Assembly: GCF_017875275.1 (NCBI RefSeq)
Contig: NZ_JAGGML010000001.1
Location: 5,229,001-5,293,000, forward strand
From: Xanthobacter flavus
GTDB lineage: Bacteria; Pseudomonadota; Alphaproteobacteria; Rhizobiales; Xanthobacteraceae
Reading direction: 5' to 3'
Length of the DNA: 64,000 nt
Positions within the stretch are counted from its first letter, which is position 1; every line of letters begins with the position of its first letter. The translations under genes and the position numbers were made by a program. The notes below the pieces were generated by a model. That model worked only from the letters and a program-made list of their open reading frames with translations. It made no database searches and was not told the origin of the DNA. This document shows, piece after piece, positions 19,144 to 34,299 of the stretch.

Positions 19144-19683
19144 ATGAGCTACACCGGCGACACGTCCCGCGAGCCTGCCGACACCGATATCGCCTATCGG
19201 CCGCATGCGTTTGATCCGGCGACGCAGCCGGAGCTGTTCGAGGGCGTCCTCTCCCGCCGCATCATCGCCTTTCTGGTGGATGCGCTGATGGTGATCGGGC
19301 CGGTGGTGCTGTTCGGCGTCTTCGTGTTCGTGTTCGGCATCGTCACGCTGGGCCTCGGCTGGCTGCTGTTCTGGCTGATCGGGCCGGTCTTCATCCTGTG
19401 GGCGATCGCCTATTACGGCCTCACCCTCGGCGCGCCGGCCTCGGCGACGCTGGGCATGCGACTCATGGAGATCGAGGTGCGCACCTGGTACGGCGCGCCC
19501 TGCTACGGCCTGCTCGGCGCGGTGCGGGCGGTGTGCTTCTGGGTGTCGGTCTCGGTGCTCACCCCGTTCGTGCTGCTGGTGGGGCTGTTCAACGACCGGC
19601 GCCGGCTGCTGCACGATTATCTGTGCGGGACCGTGGTCATCAACAGCCTCGAACGGGCCGACGCTTTGCGCCGCAACCGCTGA
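19144..19683 (+). CDS. RDD family membrane protein
   Basis: A 179-residue inner-membrane protein of the RDD family. The signature Arg-Asp pattern appears as RRIIAFLVDAL near residues 38-48, and the C-terminal conserved element as NDRRRLLHDYLCGTVV. Three or four membrane segments lie near 47-95 and 118-142. Some RDD proteins act in Na+/H+ exchange or stress, but the role here is unknown. AAGGAG lies 8 bases upstream of the ATG. Confidence 0.88.
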   Translation: MSYTGDTSREPADTDIAYRPHAFDPATQPELFEGVLSRRIIAFLVDALMVIGPVVLFGVFVFVFGIVTLGLGWLLFWLIGPVFILWAIAYYGLTLGAPASATLGMRLMEIEVRTWYGAPCYGLLGAVRAVCFWVSVSVLTPFVLLVGLFNDRRRLLHDYLCGTVVINSLERADALRRNR

Positions 19684-19762
19684 AATTTCACACGCCCGAC
19701 GACTGCGCCTTTGACGGGCCTCGATGCAGGCGCGATGATCCCGCTTCAGAGGCCAGATCCCC

Positions 19763-20512
19763 GTGAGTGAGCACCCCCGCGACACACCCCAATTCTATCT
19801 GACGGCGCCCTCCCCCTGCCCCTATCTTCCGGGCAGGGAGGAGCGCAAGGTGTTCACCCACCTGGTCGGCGACCGCGCGGCCGCGCTCAACGACGTACTG
19901 ACGCAGGGCGGGTTCCGCCGCAGCCAGTCCATCGCCTACCGCCCCGCCTGCGAGGGCTGCAAGGCGTGCGTTTCGGTGCGCATCTGCGTCGCGGATTTCA
20001 AGGAGAGCCGCAGCCTGCGGCGGGTCCAGGCGGCGAATGCCGACATCGTGGGGCAGGTGAAGCCGCCGACCCCCACCTCCGAGCAATACAGCCTCTTCCG
20101 CACCTACGTGACCTCCCGCCACGGCACCGGCGGCATGGCGGACATGAGCGTGCTCGACTACGCCATGATGGTGGAGGACACCCACGTCCACACCCGGCTG
20201 GTGGAATACCGCAAGCGCGGGCCGGACAGTCGCATCCTTGAGCGCGGCACCGGAGACCTGATGGCGGTGGCCCTCACCGACATCCTCTCCGACGGCCTCT
20301 CCATGGTCTATTCCTTCTACAACCCGCTGGCGCAGGACCGCTCGCTGGGCACCTACCTGATCCTCGACCATGTGATGCGGGCGCGGCAGATGGGGCTGCC
20401 CTACGTCTATCTCGGCTACTGGGTGCAGGGTTCACGGAAGATGGACTACAAGCGGCGCTTCCTGCCGCAGGAGCGTCTCTCGCCGCAAGGCTGGGAGCGC
20501 TTCGAGGACTAG
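19763..20512 (+). CDS. bpt: Aspartate/glutamate leucyltransferase (arginyl-tRNA-protein transferase family)
   Basis: A 249-residue N-end-rule enzyme. Bpt transfers Leu from leucyl-tRNA to proteins with N-terminal Asp or Glu, marking them for ClpS-ClpAP. Family features are present: [20 protein letters not shown] near residues 16-35, the Cys-rich [16 protein letters not shown] near 57-72, and the C-terminal [20 protein letters not shown]. The start is a GTG at 19763; no better ATG exists. ClpS is not in the window. Confidence 0.95.
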   Translation: MSEHPRDTPQFYLTAPSPCPYLPGREERKVFTHLVGDRAAALNDVLTQGGFRRSQSIAYRPACEGCKACVSVRICVADFKESRSLRRVQAANADIVGQVKPPTPTSEQYSLFRTYVTSRHGTGGMADMSVLDYAMMVEDTHVHTRLVEYRKRGPDSRILERGTGDLMAVALTDILSDGLSMVYSFYNPLAQDRSLGTYLILDHVMRARQMGLPYVYLGYWVQGSRKMDYKRRFLPQERLSPQGWERFED

Positions 20513-20545
20513 GACCGGGCCACGCGCGCGGCATGGGGGTGCCGG

Positions 20546-21217
20546 ATGCATCTGACCAATGCGGTCAATATCTTCATCACCGTCTTCGCGGCGCTCTTTC
20601 CCATCGTCAATCCGCTCGGGACGGCGCCCATCTTCCTCACCTTCGTGCGCCGCTGCTCGCCGCAGGTGCGCGAGCGCGTGGCGCGCAGCGTGGCGATCTA
20701 CGGCTTCCTGCTGCTGCTCGGGTCGCTGGCCATCGGCGCGCAGATCCTGCTGTTCTTCGGCATCTCGCTCCCCGTTCTGCGCATCGCCGGCGGCATGGTG
20801 GTGGCGGTGGTGGGCTGGAACATCCTGCACGAAGACGAGAACGCGACCAGCGTCACCAAGGGCGAGGAGCTGGACGAGGCGCGGGCGCAGGACGAGGCTT
20901 TCTATCCCCTCACCTTGCCGCTGACCGTCGGCCCCGGCTCCATCGCCGCGACCGTCGCGCTGGCCGCGGGCCACACGCCGACCTGGAAGACCGACCCGCT
21001 CTTCCAGCTCTCCACCGTTCTCGGCGCAGTCGCGGGGCTGCTGGCGGTGGCGCTGACGGTCTATTTCTCCTTCCGCGAGGCCCCGACCCTGGAGCGCGTG
21101 CTGGGGAAGACCGGCACCAATGTGCTGGTGCGCCTGTTCGCCTTCATCCTGTTCGCCATCGGCGTGCAGATCATCTGGATGGGTGTCCATGCGCTCATCA
21201 TGGACCTGCCGCGCTGA
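20546..21217 (+). CDS. MarC family integral membrane protein
   Basis: A 223-residue inner-membrane protein of the MarC (UPF0056) family with about six membrane segments. Family marks are FPIVNPLGTAPIFL near residues 18-31, an Asp/Glu-rich loop near 95-115 and PLTLPLTVGPGSIAAT near 120-135. Function is not settled; despite its name MarC does not determine multiple antibiotic resistance. It starts 33 bases after bpt and may share its message. Confidence 0.92.
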   Translation: MHLTNAVNIFITVFAALFPIVNPLGTAPIFLTFVRRCSPQVRERVARSVAIYGFLLLLGSLAIGAQILLFFGISLPVLRIAGGMVVAVVGWNILHEDENATSVTKGEELDEARAQDEAFYPLTLPLTVGPGSIAATVALAAGHTPTWKTDPLFQLSTVLGAVAGLLAVALTVYFSFREAPTLERVLGKTGTNVLVRLFAFILFAIGVQIIWMGVHALIMDLPR

Positions 21218-21286
21218 GGCCGGACGCCGGACCCGCCCTGATCCTGCTAGAACGGTGCATCTCTCCTGCCGCTCCGGAGTCGCGCC

Positions 21287-22324
21287 ATGTCCCATCTCCA
21301 TCCCCCCATCCACCGCGTCGCCGTGATCGGAGCCGGGACCATCGGTGCGAGCTGGGCCGCGCTCTTCCTGTCGCGCGGACTGGAGGTGGTGGTGAGCGAT
21401 CCCGCCCCCGGCGCGCGCGAGGCGACGCAGGCGCTCATTTCCGGCGCCTGGCCGGTGCTCTCGCAGCTCGGCGGCGAAAGCTGGATCGACCCCACCTCGT
21501 GGCGCTTCGAGCCGGACCCCGTGGCGGCAGTCGAGGGCGCCGATTTCGTTCAGGAGAACGCGCCCGAGCGCTATGAGGTGAAGCAGAAGCTGTTTCCCGC
21601 CCTCGACGCGGTGCTGCCGCCGGAGGTGGTGATCGCCTCCTCCTCCTCCGGCCTGTTGGCGAGCCGCATCTCCGAGGGCTGCCGCCACCGCGAGCGCTGC
21701 CTCATCGGCCATCCCTTCAACCCGCCCCATCTTATCCCGCTGGTGGAGGTGGTGGGCGGCGCGCACGCGAGTCGCGACGCCATCGCGCGGGCCATGGCCT
21801 TCTACCGCTGGCTCGGCAAGCACCCCATCGAGATCCGCAAGGAAGTGCCCGGTCATGTGGCGAACCGCCTTCAGGCGGCCCTGTGGCGCGAGGCGATCCA
21901 TCTGGTGGCGGAGGGCGTCGCCTCGGTGGAGGACGTGGACGCTGCCGTCTCAGAGGGGCCGGGCCTGCGCTGGGCGCTCATGGGCCAGCACATGACCTTC
22001 CATCTCGGCGGCGGCGCGGGCGGGCTCGGGCACTTCATGCACCACCTGCTGCCGGCGGTGGAGACGTGGTGGGACGACCTCGGCGCCCCGGCCATGACGG
22101 AAGAGTTACAGGCCGCTCTCGTGGCCGGCGTGGAGGCCGAGGCCGCCGGCCGCTCCATGACGGAGCTGGCGCAGCGGCGCGACGCGCTGCTCACCCAGAT
22201 CGTCGCCCTCAAGCACGCCGCCGACGTCCGCGACGAGCAGGCCGAGATCAGCGCCCGGCTGGACGAGGCGCTGGAGGAGAGCTTCCCCGACAGCGACCCC
22301 ATCGCGGTGCGCGGCGACGATTGA
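21287..22324 (+). CDS. 3-hydroxyacyl-CoA dehydrogenase family, NAD-binding (carnitine dehydrogenase / lambda-crystallin type)
   Basis: A 345-residue oxidoreductase. The NAD-binding loop is GAGTIG at 15-20. The active-site region shows Glu90 (QEN), His142 (GHPFNPPHLIPLVEVV) and Glu154. The C-terminal domain follows from about 190. The GHPFNPPHLIPLVEVVGG form is typical of L-carnitine 3-dehydrogenases and lambda-crystallin-like L-gulonate dehydrogenases rather than of fatty-acid oxidation FadB. The substrate is not decided. It converges on eno with a shared terminator. Confidence 0.88.
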   Translation: MSHLHPPIHRVAVIGAGTIGASWAALFLSRGLEVVVSDPAPGAREATQALISGAWPVLSQLGGESWIDPTSWRFEPDPVAAVEGADFVQENAPERYEVKQKLFPALDAVLPPEVVIASSSSGLLASRISEGCRHRERCLIGHPFNPPHLIPLVEVVGGAHASRDAIARAMAFYRWLGKHPIEIRKEVPGHVANRLQAALWREAIHLVAEGVASVEDVDAAVSEGPGLRWALMGQHMTFHLGGGAGGLGHFMHHLLPAVETWWDDLGAPAMTEELQAALVAGVEAEAAGRSMTELAQRRDALLTQIVALKHAADVRDEQAEISARLDEALEESFPDSDPIAVRGDD

Positions 22325-22354
22325 GGGCGCGCATCCCGCCATCGGAACTGAGCG

Positions 22355-22402
22355 AAAAGAAAGGCCGCCGCGAGCCGGAGCCCGCGGCGGCCTTCGTGTT
22401 TC
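22355..22402. terminator. Terminator hairpin between 3-hydroxyacyl-CoA dehydrogenase gene and eno
   Basis: GGCCGCCGCG (22363-22372) pairs with CGCGGCGGCC (22383-22392). An A-rich stretch precedes and TTCGTGTTT follows, so it can serve both convergent genes. Confidence 0.8.
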
Positions 22403-22440
22403 CGTCCTCATCCGCCGCGCGCGAGCGCGGCGCAGAGAGA

Positions 22441-24448
<2,008 letters not shown>

Positions 24449-24548
24449 AGCTGGGGCTGACGGTCGCTTGAGACGGCCGCCGGGGGGACGAACGACGCCG
24501 CTGCGAGCCGGGGAGCCACGCAGCGCCGGCCAACCCGAGGGCATCAGC

Positions 24549-25559
24549 ATGCCGAAGCTCATCGTGACCAACGGCGACAGCGCGGCCGACCGCCTGCGCG
24601 AGGCGGGGATCAAGGGCCACATCATCCCGTGGCGGGACATGCTGCATGACGGGCCGGTCCCCGCCGCCACCAGCCTCGACGACGTGTCGGACGTGCGCGC
24701 CGACTTCCTCTCCTCCGCCCTCGGCCTGCCGTTCGACGAGGTGCGGGCCGATTTTGCCCATCGCGACGCGCAGATGGAGGTGCATTCAGCCTATGGCGAG
24801 GTGGAGCTGTGGTTCGAGCACGATCTCTACGATCAGCTCCAGCTGATTCAGATCCTCGACTATCTCGCCCATGAGCCCGAGCGTATGGGTGTGAGCCTGG
24901 TGCAGGCTTCCCACTATCTCGCCGTGATGGAGCTTGAGGATCTGCGCGCCCTCGAAGCGCAGCGCGCGCCGGTGACCCATCTCCAGATGGAGACCGCCCG
25001 GGAGGCGTGGGAAGCCTTCACCGCGCCGACGCCGCGTCCGCTCTCGACGTTCCTCGAACGCCCGCACGAGGCGCTGCCCTACCTCGCGCCCGCCCTCACC
25101 CGCCTCGTCTGCGAGCTGCCGGCGCCGGCCAGCGGCCTGTCGCTCACCGAGGAACGGATGCTGCGACATCTCTCCGCCGGGCCGATGAAGGTGGCGCATC
25201 TCTATGCATCGGTGCATTCCATGGATCAGGCGCAGTTCCTCGCCGACCTGCCCTTCTTCCTGCGCCTCGACGGGCTCGCCTTCGCTCATGAGCCGCTCAT
25301 CACCGGGCTGCCCTTCCGCTCCAGCGAGGCCCCGAGCCTCAGCTTCACGCCGGGCGAGGGCAGCGCGGCGGAGCGCAGCTACCGGGCCTATGCCGCCGCC
25401 GAGGTGTCCCTGACCCCCGCCGGGGCCGCCGCGCTCAAGGGCGCCTTCGACCACGCGGCCAACAATGCCGTGGAACGCCACCTCGGCGGCACGCGCATCT
25501 GCGCCGGCGCCATGTGGCGCTACGACCGGACCGCGGGGCGGCTGGTGCTGCCGAACTGA
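24549..25559 (+). CDS. DUF1835 domain-containing protein
   Basis: A 336-residue soluble protein. Residues 1-120 match DUF1835 (start MPKLIVTNGDSAADRLREAG, then WRDMLHDGPVP and LWFEHDLYDQLQLIQIL). The C-terminal third has a helical domain with LTEERMLRHLSAGP and is of the DUF3658 kind often fused to DUF1835. No enzymatic role is known. It begins 100 bases after queF; a GAGGG lies 6 bases before the ATG. Confidence 0.85.
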   Translation: MPKLIVTNGDSAADRLREAGIKGHIIPWRDMLHDGPVPAATSLDDVSDVRADFLSSALGLPFDEVRADFAHRDAQMEVHSAYGEVELWFEHDLYDQLQLIQILDYLAHEPERMGVSLVQASHYLAVMELEDLRALEAQRAPVTHLQMETAREAWEAFTAPTPRPLSTFLERPHEALPYLAPALTRLVCELPAPASGLSLTEERMLRHLSAGPMKVAHLYASVHSMDQAQFLADLPFFLRLDGLAFAHEPLITGLPFRSSEAPSLSFTPGEGSAAERSYRAYAAAEVSLTPAGAAALKGAFDHAANNAVERHLGGTRICAGAMWRYDRTAGRLVLPN

Positions 25560-25574
25560 CGGGAGCCGCGCGGC

Positions 25575-26588
25575 TCAGCCCGCTTTGTCTTCCTCGGCGA
25601 CCTGCTCGCTATGGGCCTTGAAGGCGGCGAAGGCGACCACCGTCAGCGGCGTCGCCAGCACCACGCCCAGCGCGCCGAAGATGCTGCCGAACGCGACCAC
25701 CGCGAACAGCGTGACAGCCGGCGGCAGCGAGACCATGCGCTGCTGGAGCAAGGGCGTGATGATGTTGCTCTCCGCCTGCTGCACGCCGACGAACACGAGA
25801 AGCGTCAAAAGGCCCGTGTCCGCCCCCATGGTGAGGGCGATGAGCACGGCGGGGGCGGCGGCCATCACCGGGCCGATCATGGGCACGAATTCGGCGAGGC
25901 CGGCGAACAGAGCGAGCGCCAGCGAGGACGGTACGCCCACGATGGTGAGGCCGATGAAGGTGAGCACGCCTACCACCACCATGGCGATGAGCTGCGCCTT
26001 CAGGAAGTGCCGCAGATCTTCCGACACCAAAGCCAGCCGCCGGTCCGCCGCCGCACGGTCGGACGGCCGCCACAGGGACAGGAACATGCGGCGGTAGAGA
26101 TCCGGCGAGACCGCGAAATAGATGCCGCCCACCACCACCAGGAAGGTGCCGAGCACCACCTGAAACAGATTGGAGGTGAAGCCCTGCACGAACGAGAGCA
26201 CGGTCTCGCCTGAGGGGGCCGCCGCTTCCGCCCGTTTCAGGAGGTCATCGCTCATCCCCTCCAGATGGAAGCGCCGCTCGAAGGCGGTCCAGGCGGTGGG
26301 CAGCTCGTTCACCAGCTGCGCGACCTGGGTCTGGATGGTCGAGCCGAACAGATAGAGGGCCAGCCCGAGCCCGCCGAAGACGATGATGCCCACCGGGATC
26401 ACCGCATAGCGCTCGGGAAAGCGCGTCCATTTGGCGAAGGGCTCGGCGAGCGCGTGGAGCGCAAGCGAGACGAGGCAGGCGGCGAACACCTGGAGGATCA
26501 CGTCGTAGATCTTCCAGGAAAGCCAGCCGAGGGCGATGACGATGCACGCAATGGCCACGCGGCGTGCCACATCCCGGTCCGAAATCAT
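25575..26588 (-). CDS. AI-2E family transporter (PerM/TqsA-like)
   Basis: A 337-residue membrane protein with about eight membrane segments: two near 10-45, one near 62-82, then one near 150-165 and a C-terminal cluster from 205 to 325. The motif EFVPMIGPVMAAAPAVLIAL near 240-260 and the final VVLATPLTVVAFAAFK are family signatures. Some members export autoinducer-2, others act as Na+/H+ antiporters; substrate is unknown here. It converges on the DUF1835 gene. Confidence 0.9.
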   Translation of the reverse strand: MISDRDVARRVAIACIVIALGWLSWKIYDVILQVFAACLVSLALHALAEPFAKWTRFPERYAVIPVGIIVFGGLGLALYLFGSTIQTQVAQLVNELPTAWTAFERRFHLEGMSDDLLKRAEAAAPSGETVLSFVQGFTSNLFQVVLGTFLVVVGGIYFAVSPDLYRRMFLSLWRPSDRAAADRRLALVSEDLRHFLKAQLIAMVVVGVLTFIGLTIVGVPSSLALALFAGLAEFVPMIGPVMAAAPAVLIALTMGADTGLLTLLVFVGVQQAESNIITPLLQQRMVSLPPAVTLFAVVAFGSIFGALGVVLATPLTVVAFAAFKAHSEQVAEEDKAG

Positions 26589-26679
26589 GCTGCCCCCAGA
26601 TGCGCGCGGACGTTCGACGCGATTGCGGTTTCATACCGCGAAACCATGACGCCCGCACCGTCACGCAGGCAGGGGAGCC

Positions 26680-27504
26680 TCAGAACGGACGGAACACCGC
26701 CCGCACGAGGTCCAAGGTGCGGCACGCGGCCTTGTCGTTCGGATCGGCCATGAGGCGCTGCATGGCGTCAAAGGTCTGCCCGGCGAGCAGGCCGCGCCAG
26801 CTGGTGCGGGAGGGGGGCGGCAGGGCGTGATGGCGCAGGCCCGGCTTGAGCGTGCCGTCAATCTCTGCGAGGCTTTCGGCGGAAAGCTGCGGCCACGGCT
26901 CGCCGAGCTGGCGCGCGGCGCGGTCCATGGTGCCGCGCCAGTCGGCCATGAGTCCGTCGAAGGCGATGACGGTGCGCGGCATCCCGCGCGTCGCGATCTC
27001 GCAATCGAGCGTGTAGCGCAGCCAGATGCCGAGCCCCTTGCCGAGATCGAACCTGTCGCGCTTGGTGATGGAGGCCGCCACCTCAACCGGATTGCGCAGC
27101 GCCAGCAGCGGCACGATGCGATAGCCCGCCTCCTTCAGCACAGGCTCATAGATGGCCATGAGGCGGGAAATGCGCGGGTCCTTGAGGACGATATCGGGCG
27201 CATCGCCATATTCGTCGGCGAGCGCGCGGCGCACCTCGTCCAGGAGGCCGGTGCGGCGGGCCACCGCCATCACATCCTCCCGCATGCGCTTGCGCGAGGA
27301 CCATTTGTGGCCGCAGGCCTTCAGGATGCGCTCGTCGAGGTTCATGAAGACCTCGCTCTCCCAGAACCCCGCCTCATTGGCCTCGGTGGCAGCCATGAGG
27401 GTCTTGGGGGCGGAAAAGCCCATCAGGTTGATGATGCGGGTGAGCGCCGATGTGCCGCTGCGGTGCATGCCGAGCACGAGGACGGCGCGCTTTTCCTGTG
27501 TCAC
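26680..27504 (-). CDS. Sulfotransferase family protein
   Basis: A 274-residue protein with the P-loop-like PAPS site GMHRSGTS at residues 12-19 and a later RNPVEVAASI element that fits the 3-phosphate-binding region near 137-146. This type sulfates carbohydrates or lipids and is often part of surface polysaccharide loci, but no glycosyltransferase or PAPS-synthesis gene lies nearby. Also close to family members annotated as P-loop hypothetical. It lies 75 bases after dnaE on the same strand. Confidence 0.82.
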   Translation of the reverse strand: MTQEKRAVLVLGMHRSGTSALTRIINLMGFSAPKTLMAATEANEAGFWESEVFMNLDERILKACGHKWSSRKRMREDVMAVARRTGLLDEVRRALADEYGDAPDIVLKDPRISRLMAIYEPVLKEAGYRIVPLLALRNPVEVAASITKRDRFDLGKGLGIWLRYTLDCEIATRGMPRTVIAFDGLMADWRGTMDRAARQLGEPWPQLSAESLAEIDGTLKPGLRHHALPPPSRTSWRGLLAGQTFDAMQRLMADPNDKAACRTLDLVRAVFRPF

Positions 27505-27579
27505 TTGCTGATGTCCTCAGACAAGGCGGGGCCGGCGGGTGGCCATAAGCCCAATTCGGCAATGTCCATAAACTCAGTG

Positions 27580-31047
<3,468 letters not shown>

Positions 31048-31195
31048 GGGACTTGGGGGTGCCGTTCGCTGAGCGAGAGAATCGTTCTCCCTTAAGGTAG
31101 CCCCGTTTGCCGCGCGCGAAAGGTCATGCGGCGTCCGTGCCCGCTATCCTCCGGCCCGTCGGGGGCTATTCTGGCGAAAACTCGTCGGAGCCGAC

Positions 31196-31633
31196 ATGAC
31201 GCGGTCGCTTCTCGCCAATTGGGTATTCTGGGCCGTCCTCTCGGCCGCCTTCGCCGCGCTCACCGCCATCTTCGCAAAGGTGGGCGTGGCCGGCGTCGAT
31301 TCCGATTTCGCGACGCTCATCCGCACCGTCGTCATCCTCGCTCTTGTGGCGGCCATCGCGGGGATGCGCGGAGCATGGCAGCCGGTGGCCGAGGTGCCGG
31401 GGCGCACATGGGTATTCCTGCTGCTGTCCGGGCTTGCCACCGGCGCGTCGTGGCTATGCTACTTCCGCGCGCTGAAGATGGGCGATGCCGCCCGCGTTGC
31501 GCCGGTGGATAAGCTCAGCGTGGTGCTCGTCGCCGTGTTCGGCGTGATCTTCCTGGGCGAGAAGCTCTCGGCGGTGGCGGCGGTGGGGGTCGCACTCATC
31601 GCGGCCGGGGCGGTGCTGGTCGCACTGGGCTGA
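31196..31633 (+). CDS. EamA-family (DMT) membrane protein, single repeat
   Basis: A 145-residue protein with five membrane segments that matches one EamA repeat; ordinary DMT transporters have two repeats and about 290 residues. Conserved features are AFFAALTAIFAKVG-like residues near 17-31, LCYFRALKMGDAARVAPVDKLS near 86-107 and the final IFLGEKLS segment. Half-length members probably work as dimers. GGAG precedes the ATG. Its stop lies 9 bases from the convergent thiL stop, with no hairpin between. Confidence 0.88.
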   Translation: MTRSLLANWVFWAVLSAAFAALTAIFAKVGVAGVDSDFATLIRTVVILALVAAIAGMRGAWQPVAEVPGRTWVFLLLSGLATGASWLCYFRALKMGDAARVAPVDKLSVVLVAVFGVIFLGEKLSAVAAVGVALIAAGAVLVALG

Positions 31634-31642
31634 GGGCAGCCT

Positions 31643-32638
31643 TCAGAAGTGGCTGTAGCTGCCGCTGCCGAGATCGAGGGGATGGCCACCGGCATCGGTC
31701 ACGTCGAGCCCGCTGCCCGCCCGCGTCTCGCCGATCAGCGCCACGGGCACGCCGGCCTGCGCCGCCTCAAGGGTGAATTGGGGCACGGCCGCATGGGGCA
31801 CGCAGGCGAGGATCTCGTAATCATCGCCGCCCGACAGCGCCACGGCGAAGAGGGCGGGATCAGCCTTCACGGACGCCGCAGCCGCCGCCGAGAGGGGCAC
31901 GCGCCGCGCTTCCACTTTGCCGCCGCAGCCGGAGGCAGAGAGCATCTTGGCGAGGTCGCCGGCGAGACCGTCCGAAACATCCATGGCGGACGCCGCATGC
32001 CGGCGCAGCACGGGCGCGAGCGCGAGGCGCGGCTGCGGGTTCAGATAGCGGTCGAGGAGATGCGCGCGCTGCTCGCCGGAGAGCCCGGCGAAGGCCGGCG
32101 CATCGCCATCCTGCCGCAGCCTGAGGCCCAAGGCGGCATCGCCGATGGTACCGGAGACGAAGATGGCCATGCCCGCCTGCGCGCCGGTGCGCGGCACGAA
32201 CTCACCCTTCGGCACCACGCCCAACGCCGTGATGGTGATGGTGACCGGACCGGGCGTGGACACCGTATCGCCGCCGAGGATGGGACAGGAAAAGGCGTCC
32301 GCATCTGCGCCGAGGCCTGCGGCGAAGGCTTCCATCCACGCATCGGGCGTGCCCTTGGGCAAAGCGATGGCCATCAGTGCGCCGACCGGCGCGGCGCCCT
32401 TGGCGGCGAGATCGGAAAGGTTCACCCGCAGCGCCTTGCGGGCGATGGCAGCGGGCGGATCGTCGGGGAAGAAATGCACCCCTGCGACCACCGCGTCCTT
32501 GGTCAGGACCAGATCGCAGCCGGGCGGCGGGGAGAGGAGCGCGGCGTCGTCCAGAAGGCCGAGCGCGCCCTGCGACCCGGCGATGGGGCGGAAGTAGCGG
32601 GCGATGAAGCGATCCTCGCCCGAGCCGCCGCCCTCCAT
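31643..32638 (-). CDS. thiL: Thiamine-monophosphate kinase
   Basis: A 331-residue ATP-dependent kinase making thiamine diphosphate from thiamine monophosphate. The AIR-synthase-like fold shows GLLDDAALL near 28-36, KALRVNLSDLAAKGA near 67-81, GGDTV near 123-127 and AMDVSDGLAGDL, then SGGDDYE. The start ATG lies 1 base after the nusB stop (TGAGATG), so translation is coupled. It is the last gene of the nrdR-rib-nusB-thiL group. Confidence 0.96.
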   Translation of the reverse strand: MEGGGSGEDRFIARYFRPIAGSQGALGLLDDAALLSPPPGCDLVLTKDAVVAGVHFFPDDPPAAIARKALRVNLSDLAAKGAAPVGALMAIALPKGTPDAWMEAFAAGLGADADAFSCPILGGDTVSTPGPVTITITALGVVPKGEFVPRTGAQAGMAIFVSGTIGDAALGLRLRQDGDAPAFAGLSGEQRAHLLDRYLNPQPRLALAPVLRRHAASAMDVSDGLAGDLAKMLSASGCGGKVEARRVPLSAAAAASVKADPALFAVALSGGDDYEILACVPHAAVPQFTLEAAQAGVPVALIGETRAGSGLDVTDAGGHPLDLGSGSYSHF

Positions 32639-32639
32639 C

Positions 32640-33134
32640 TCAGGCGCCCCGGAACTCGTCGGGGCGCAGCTCATGCGCCAGCGCGTCGAGCACGGCATTG
32701 ACCATGCCGGTCTCGTCGCGGTCGAGGAAGGCGCCGGCGACATTCACATATTCGGTGATGACCACGCGGGCCGGCGGATCCTTCGCCATCAGTTCGAAGG
32801 CCCCAGCGCGCAGCACCGCGCGCAGCACGGCTTCCACCCGCTTGAGCGGCCAGCCCTTGGTGAGGGTGCCGTCCACCAACGGATCGATCTGGCGCTGGGC
32901 GTTCAGCACGCCCTCCACCACCGAGCGGAACAGCCGGCGGTCGGCTTCGGGAAACTCGATGCCCTCCACTTCCTGCCCGAGCCAATGGCTCTCGAACTCG
33001 GCGAGCACGTCGTTGAGGGGCGTGGCGGCCATATCCATCTGGTAGAGCGCCTGCACCGCGCCGAGGCGGGCCGCGCTCTTCTTCATGGGCTTCTGGGGCG
33101 CGGACTTGTCCGTATCGCGGGCCTGGTCGCTCAT
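32640..33134 (-). CDS. nusB: Transcription antitermination factor NusB
   Basis: A 164-residue all-helical factor that with NusE binds boxA in rRNA leaders. Core begins KKSAARLGAVQALYQMDM near residue 18 and ends with RDETGMVNAVLDALAHELR. Start at 33134 (MSDQARDT) chosen because homologues begin here; the longer frame is Arg-rich and overlaps ribH. It starts 5 bases after the ribH stop and is directly followed by thiL. Confidence 0.95.
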   Translation of the reverse strand: MSDQARDTDKSAPQKPMKKSAARLGAVQALYQMDMAATPLNDVLAEFESHWLGQEVEGIEFPEADRRLFRSVVEGVLNAQRQIDPLVDGTLTKGWPLKRVEAVLRAVLRAGAFELMAKDPPARVVITEYVNVAGAFLDRDETGMVNAVLDALAHELRPDEFRGA

Positions 33135-33139
33135 GATCG

Positions 33140-33631
33140 TCACGCTTCCAGCCGGCGTTTCAGCCGCAGCAGGCTGAGCGCGGCCTCGGCGGCGCCGCCG
33201 CCCTTGTTGCCCTCGACGAGGCGAGCGCGTTCCCAAGCCTGCGCCTCGGTGTCCACGGTGAGGATGCCGTTGCCCACCGGCAGCGCGTGGGCAAGGCCCA
33301 GCTCCATCAGGCCGCGCGCGGATTCGCCCGCCACGATCTCGAAATGATAGGTCTCGCCGCGAATGACCACGCCGAGGCCCACCACCGCATCCACCGGCTC
33401 ACCACCCTCTTCGGAGGCGGCGATGGCGATCTCGGCGGCAACCGGAATCTCCAGCGCGCCGGGAACGGTGATGACCTCCACCGCGACGCCCGCGGCCTCC
33501 AGCACGGCGCGGGCACCGGCGAGAAGTTCGTCGGCCAGCGCCTCGTAATAGCGGCCTTCGACGATGACGACGCGCGCGCCTTCGAGCGCGGGGTCGGCTT
33601 CGACGGCGGTTTCCCTGCGCGTCGTGACCAT
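33140..33631 (-). CDS. ribH: 6,7-Dimethyl-8-ribityllumazine synthase
   Basis: A 163-residue enzyme that condenses ribitylaminopyrimidinedione with dihydroxybutanone phosphate. Motifs: [17 protein letters not shown] near 26-42, [14 protein letters not shown] near 60-73, [18 protein letters not shown] with the catalytic His near 90-107, and [18 protein letters not shown] 33631 has GGAG 7 bases upstream; the ATG at 33637 is too near that site. Alphaproteobacteria often have two lumazine synthases, so this is RibH1 or the sole copy. Confidence 0.95.
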   Translation of the reverse strand: MVTTRRETAVEADPALEGARVVIVEGRYYEALADELLAGARAVLEAAGVAVEVITVPGALEIPVAAEIAIAASEEGGEPVDAVVGLGVVIRGETYHFEIVAGESARGLMELGLAHALPVGNGILTVDTEAQAWERARLVEGNKGGGAAEAALSLLRLKRRLEA

Positions 33632-33683
33632 GGGCATTCTCCGAAACTTGAACGGCGCACGGCGCCGGAATTGGGCGTGAGCC

Positions 33684-34298
33684 CTACCCGGCCCGGGGGA
33701 ACTCCGCAAGCCGGGCGGCGTAGCGGGCCATCAGGTCCGCCTCGAAATTCACCGTGTCCCCCGCCTTCACGCCGCCCCAGGTGGTGACCGCGAGCGTGTG
33801 GGGAATGAGCAGGCAGGAGAAGGTGTTGCCGTTCACCTCGTTCACCGTCAGCGAGGTGCCGTCCAGCGCCACCGAGCCCTTGGCCGCGACGAAGCGCGCC
33901 AGTCTCTCCGGCACCTCGAACACGAAGCGCGTGGTGGTGCCCAAATCCTCCCGCGACACCACCTTCGCCGTGCAGTCCACATGGCCGGACACCATGTGCC
34001 CGCCCAGTTCGTCGCCCATCTTGAGCGAGCGCTCCAGATTGATGCGCTCACCCTCGGCCCAGCCAGAAACGGTGGTGATGGCCAGCGTCTCGGGCGCCGC
34101 ATCCACGGTGAAGAGCGTTGCGCGGGGGCCGCCCGCCGTCACCGAGGTGACGGTCAGGCACACGCCCGCATGGGCGATGGACGCGCCGATGTCGATGCCC
34201 GCGGCCTCGAAGCCGGTGGCGATGGTGAGGGTCTTCACCTCGCCTTTCGTCTCCACCTTCACGAGTTCGCCCATGTCGGTCACGATGCCGGTGAACAT
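33684..34298 (-). CDS. ribE: Riboflavin synthase, alpha chain
   Basis: A 204-residue enzyme that dismutates two lumazines to riboflavin. It has the two lumazine-binding repeats typical of the family: start [12 protein letters not shown] and GVCLTVTSV in the first, GTSLTVNEV in the second, with [10 protein letters not shown] at the junction near 98. ATG lies 1 base after the ribD stop (TGAGATG). Called ribC in some organisms. Confidence 0.96.
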   Translation of the reverse strand: MFTGIVTDMGELVKVETKGEVKTLTIATGFEAAGIDIGASIAHAGVCLTVTSVTAGGPRATLFTVDAAPETLAITTVSGWAEGERINLERSLKMGDELGGHMVSGHVDCTAKVVSREDLGTTTRFVFEVPERLARFVAAKGSVALDGTSLTVNEVNGNTFSCLLIPHTLAVTTWGGVKAGDTVNFEADLMARYAARLAEFPRAG

Positions 34299-34299
34299 C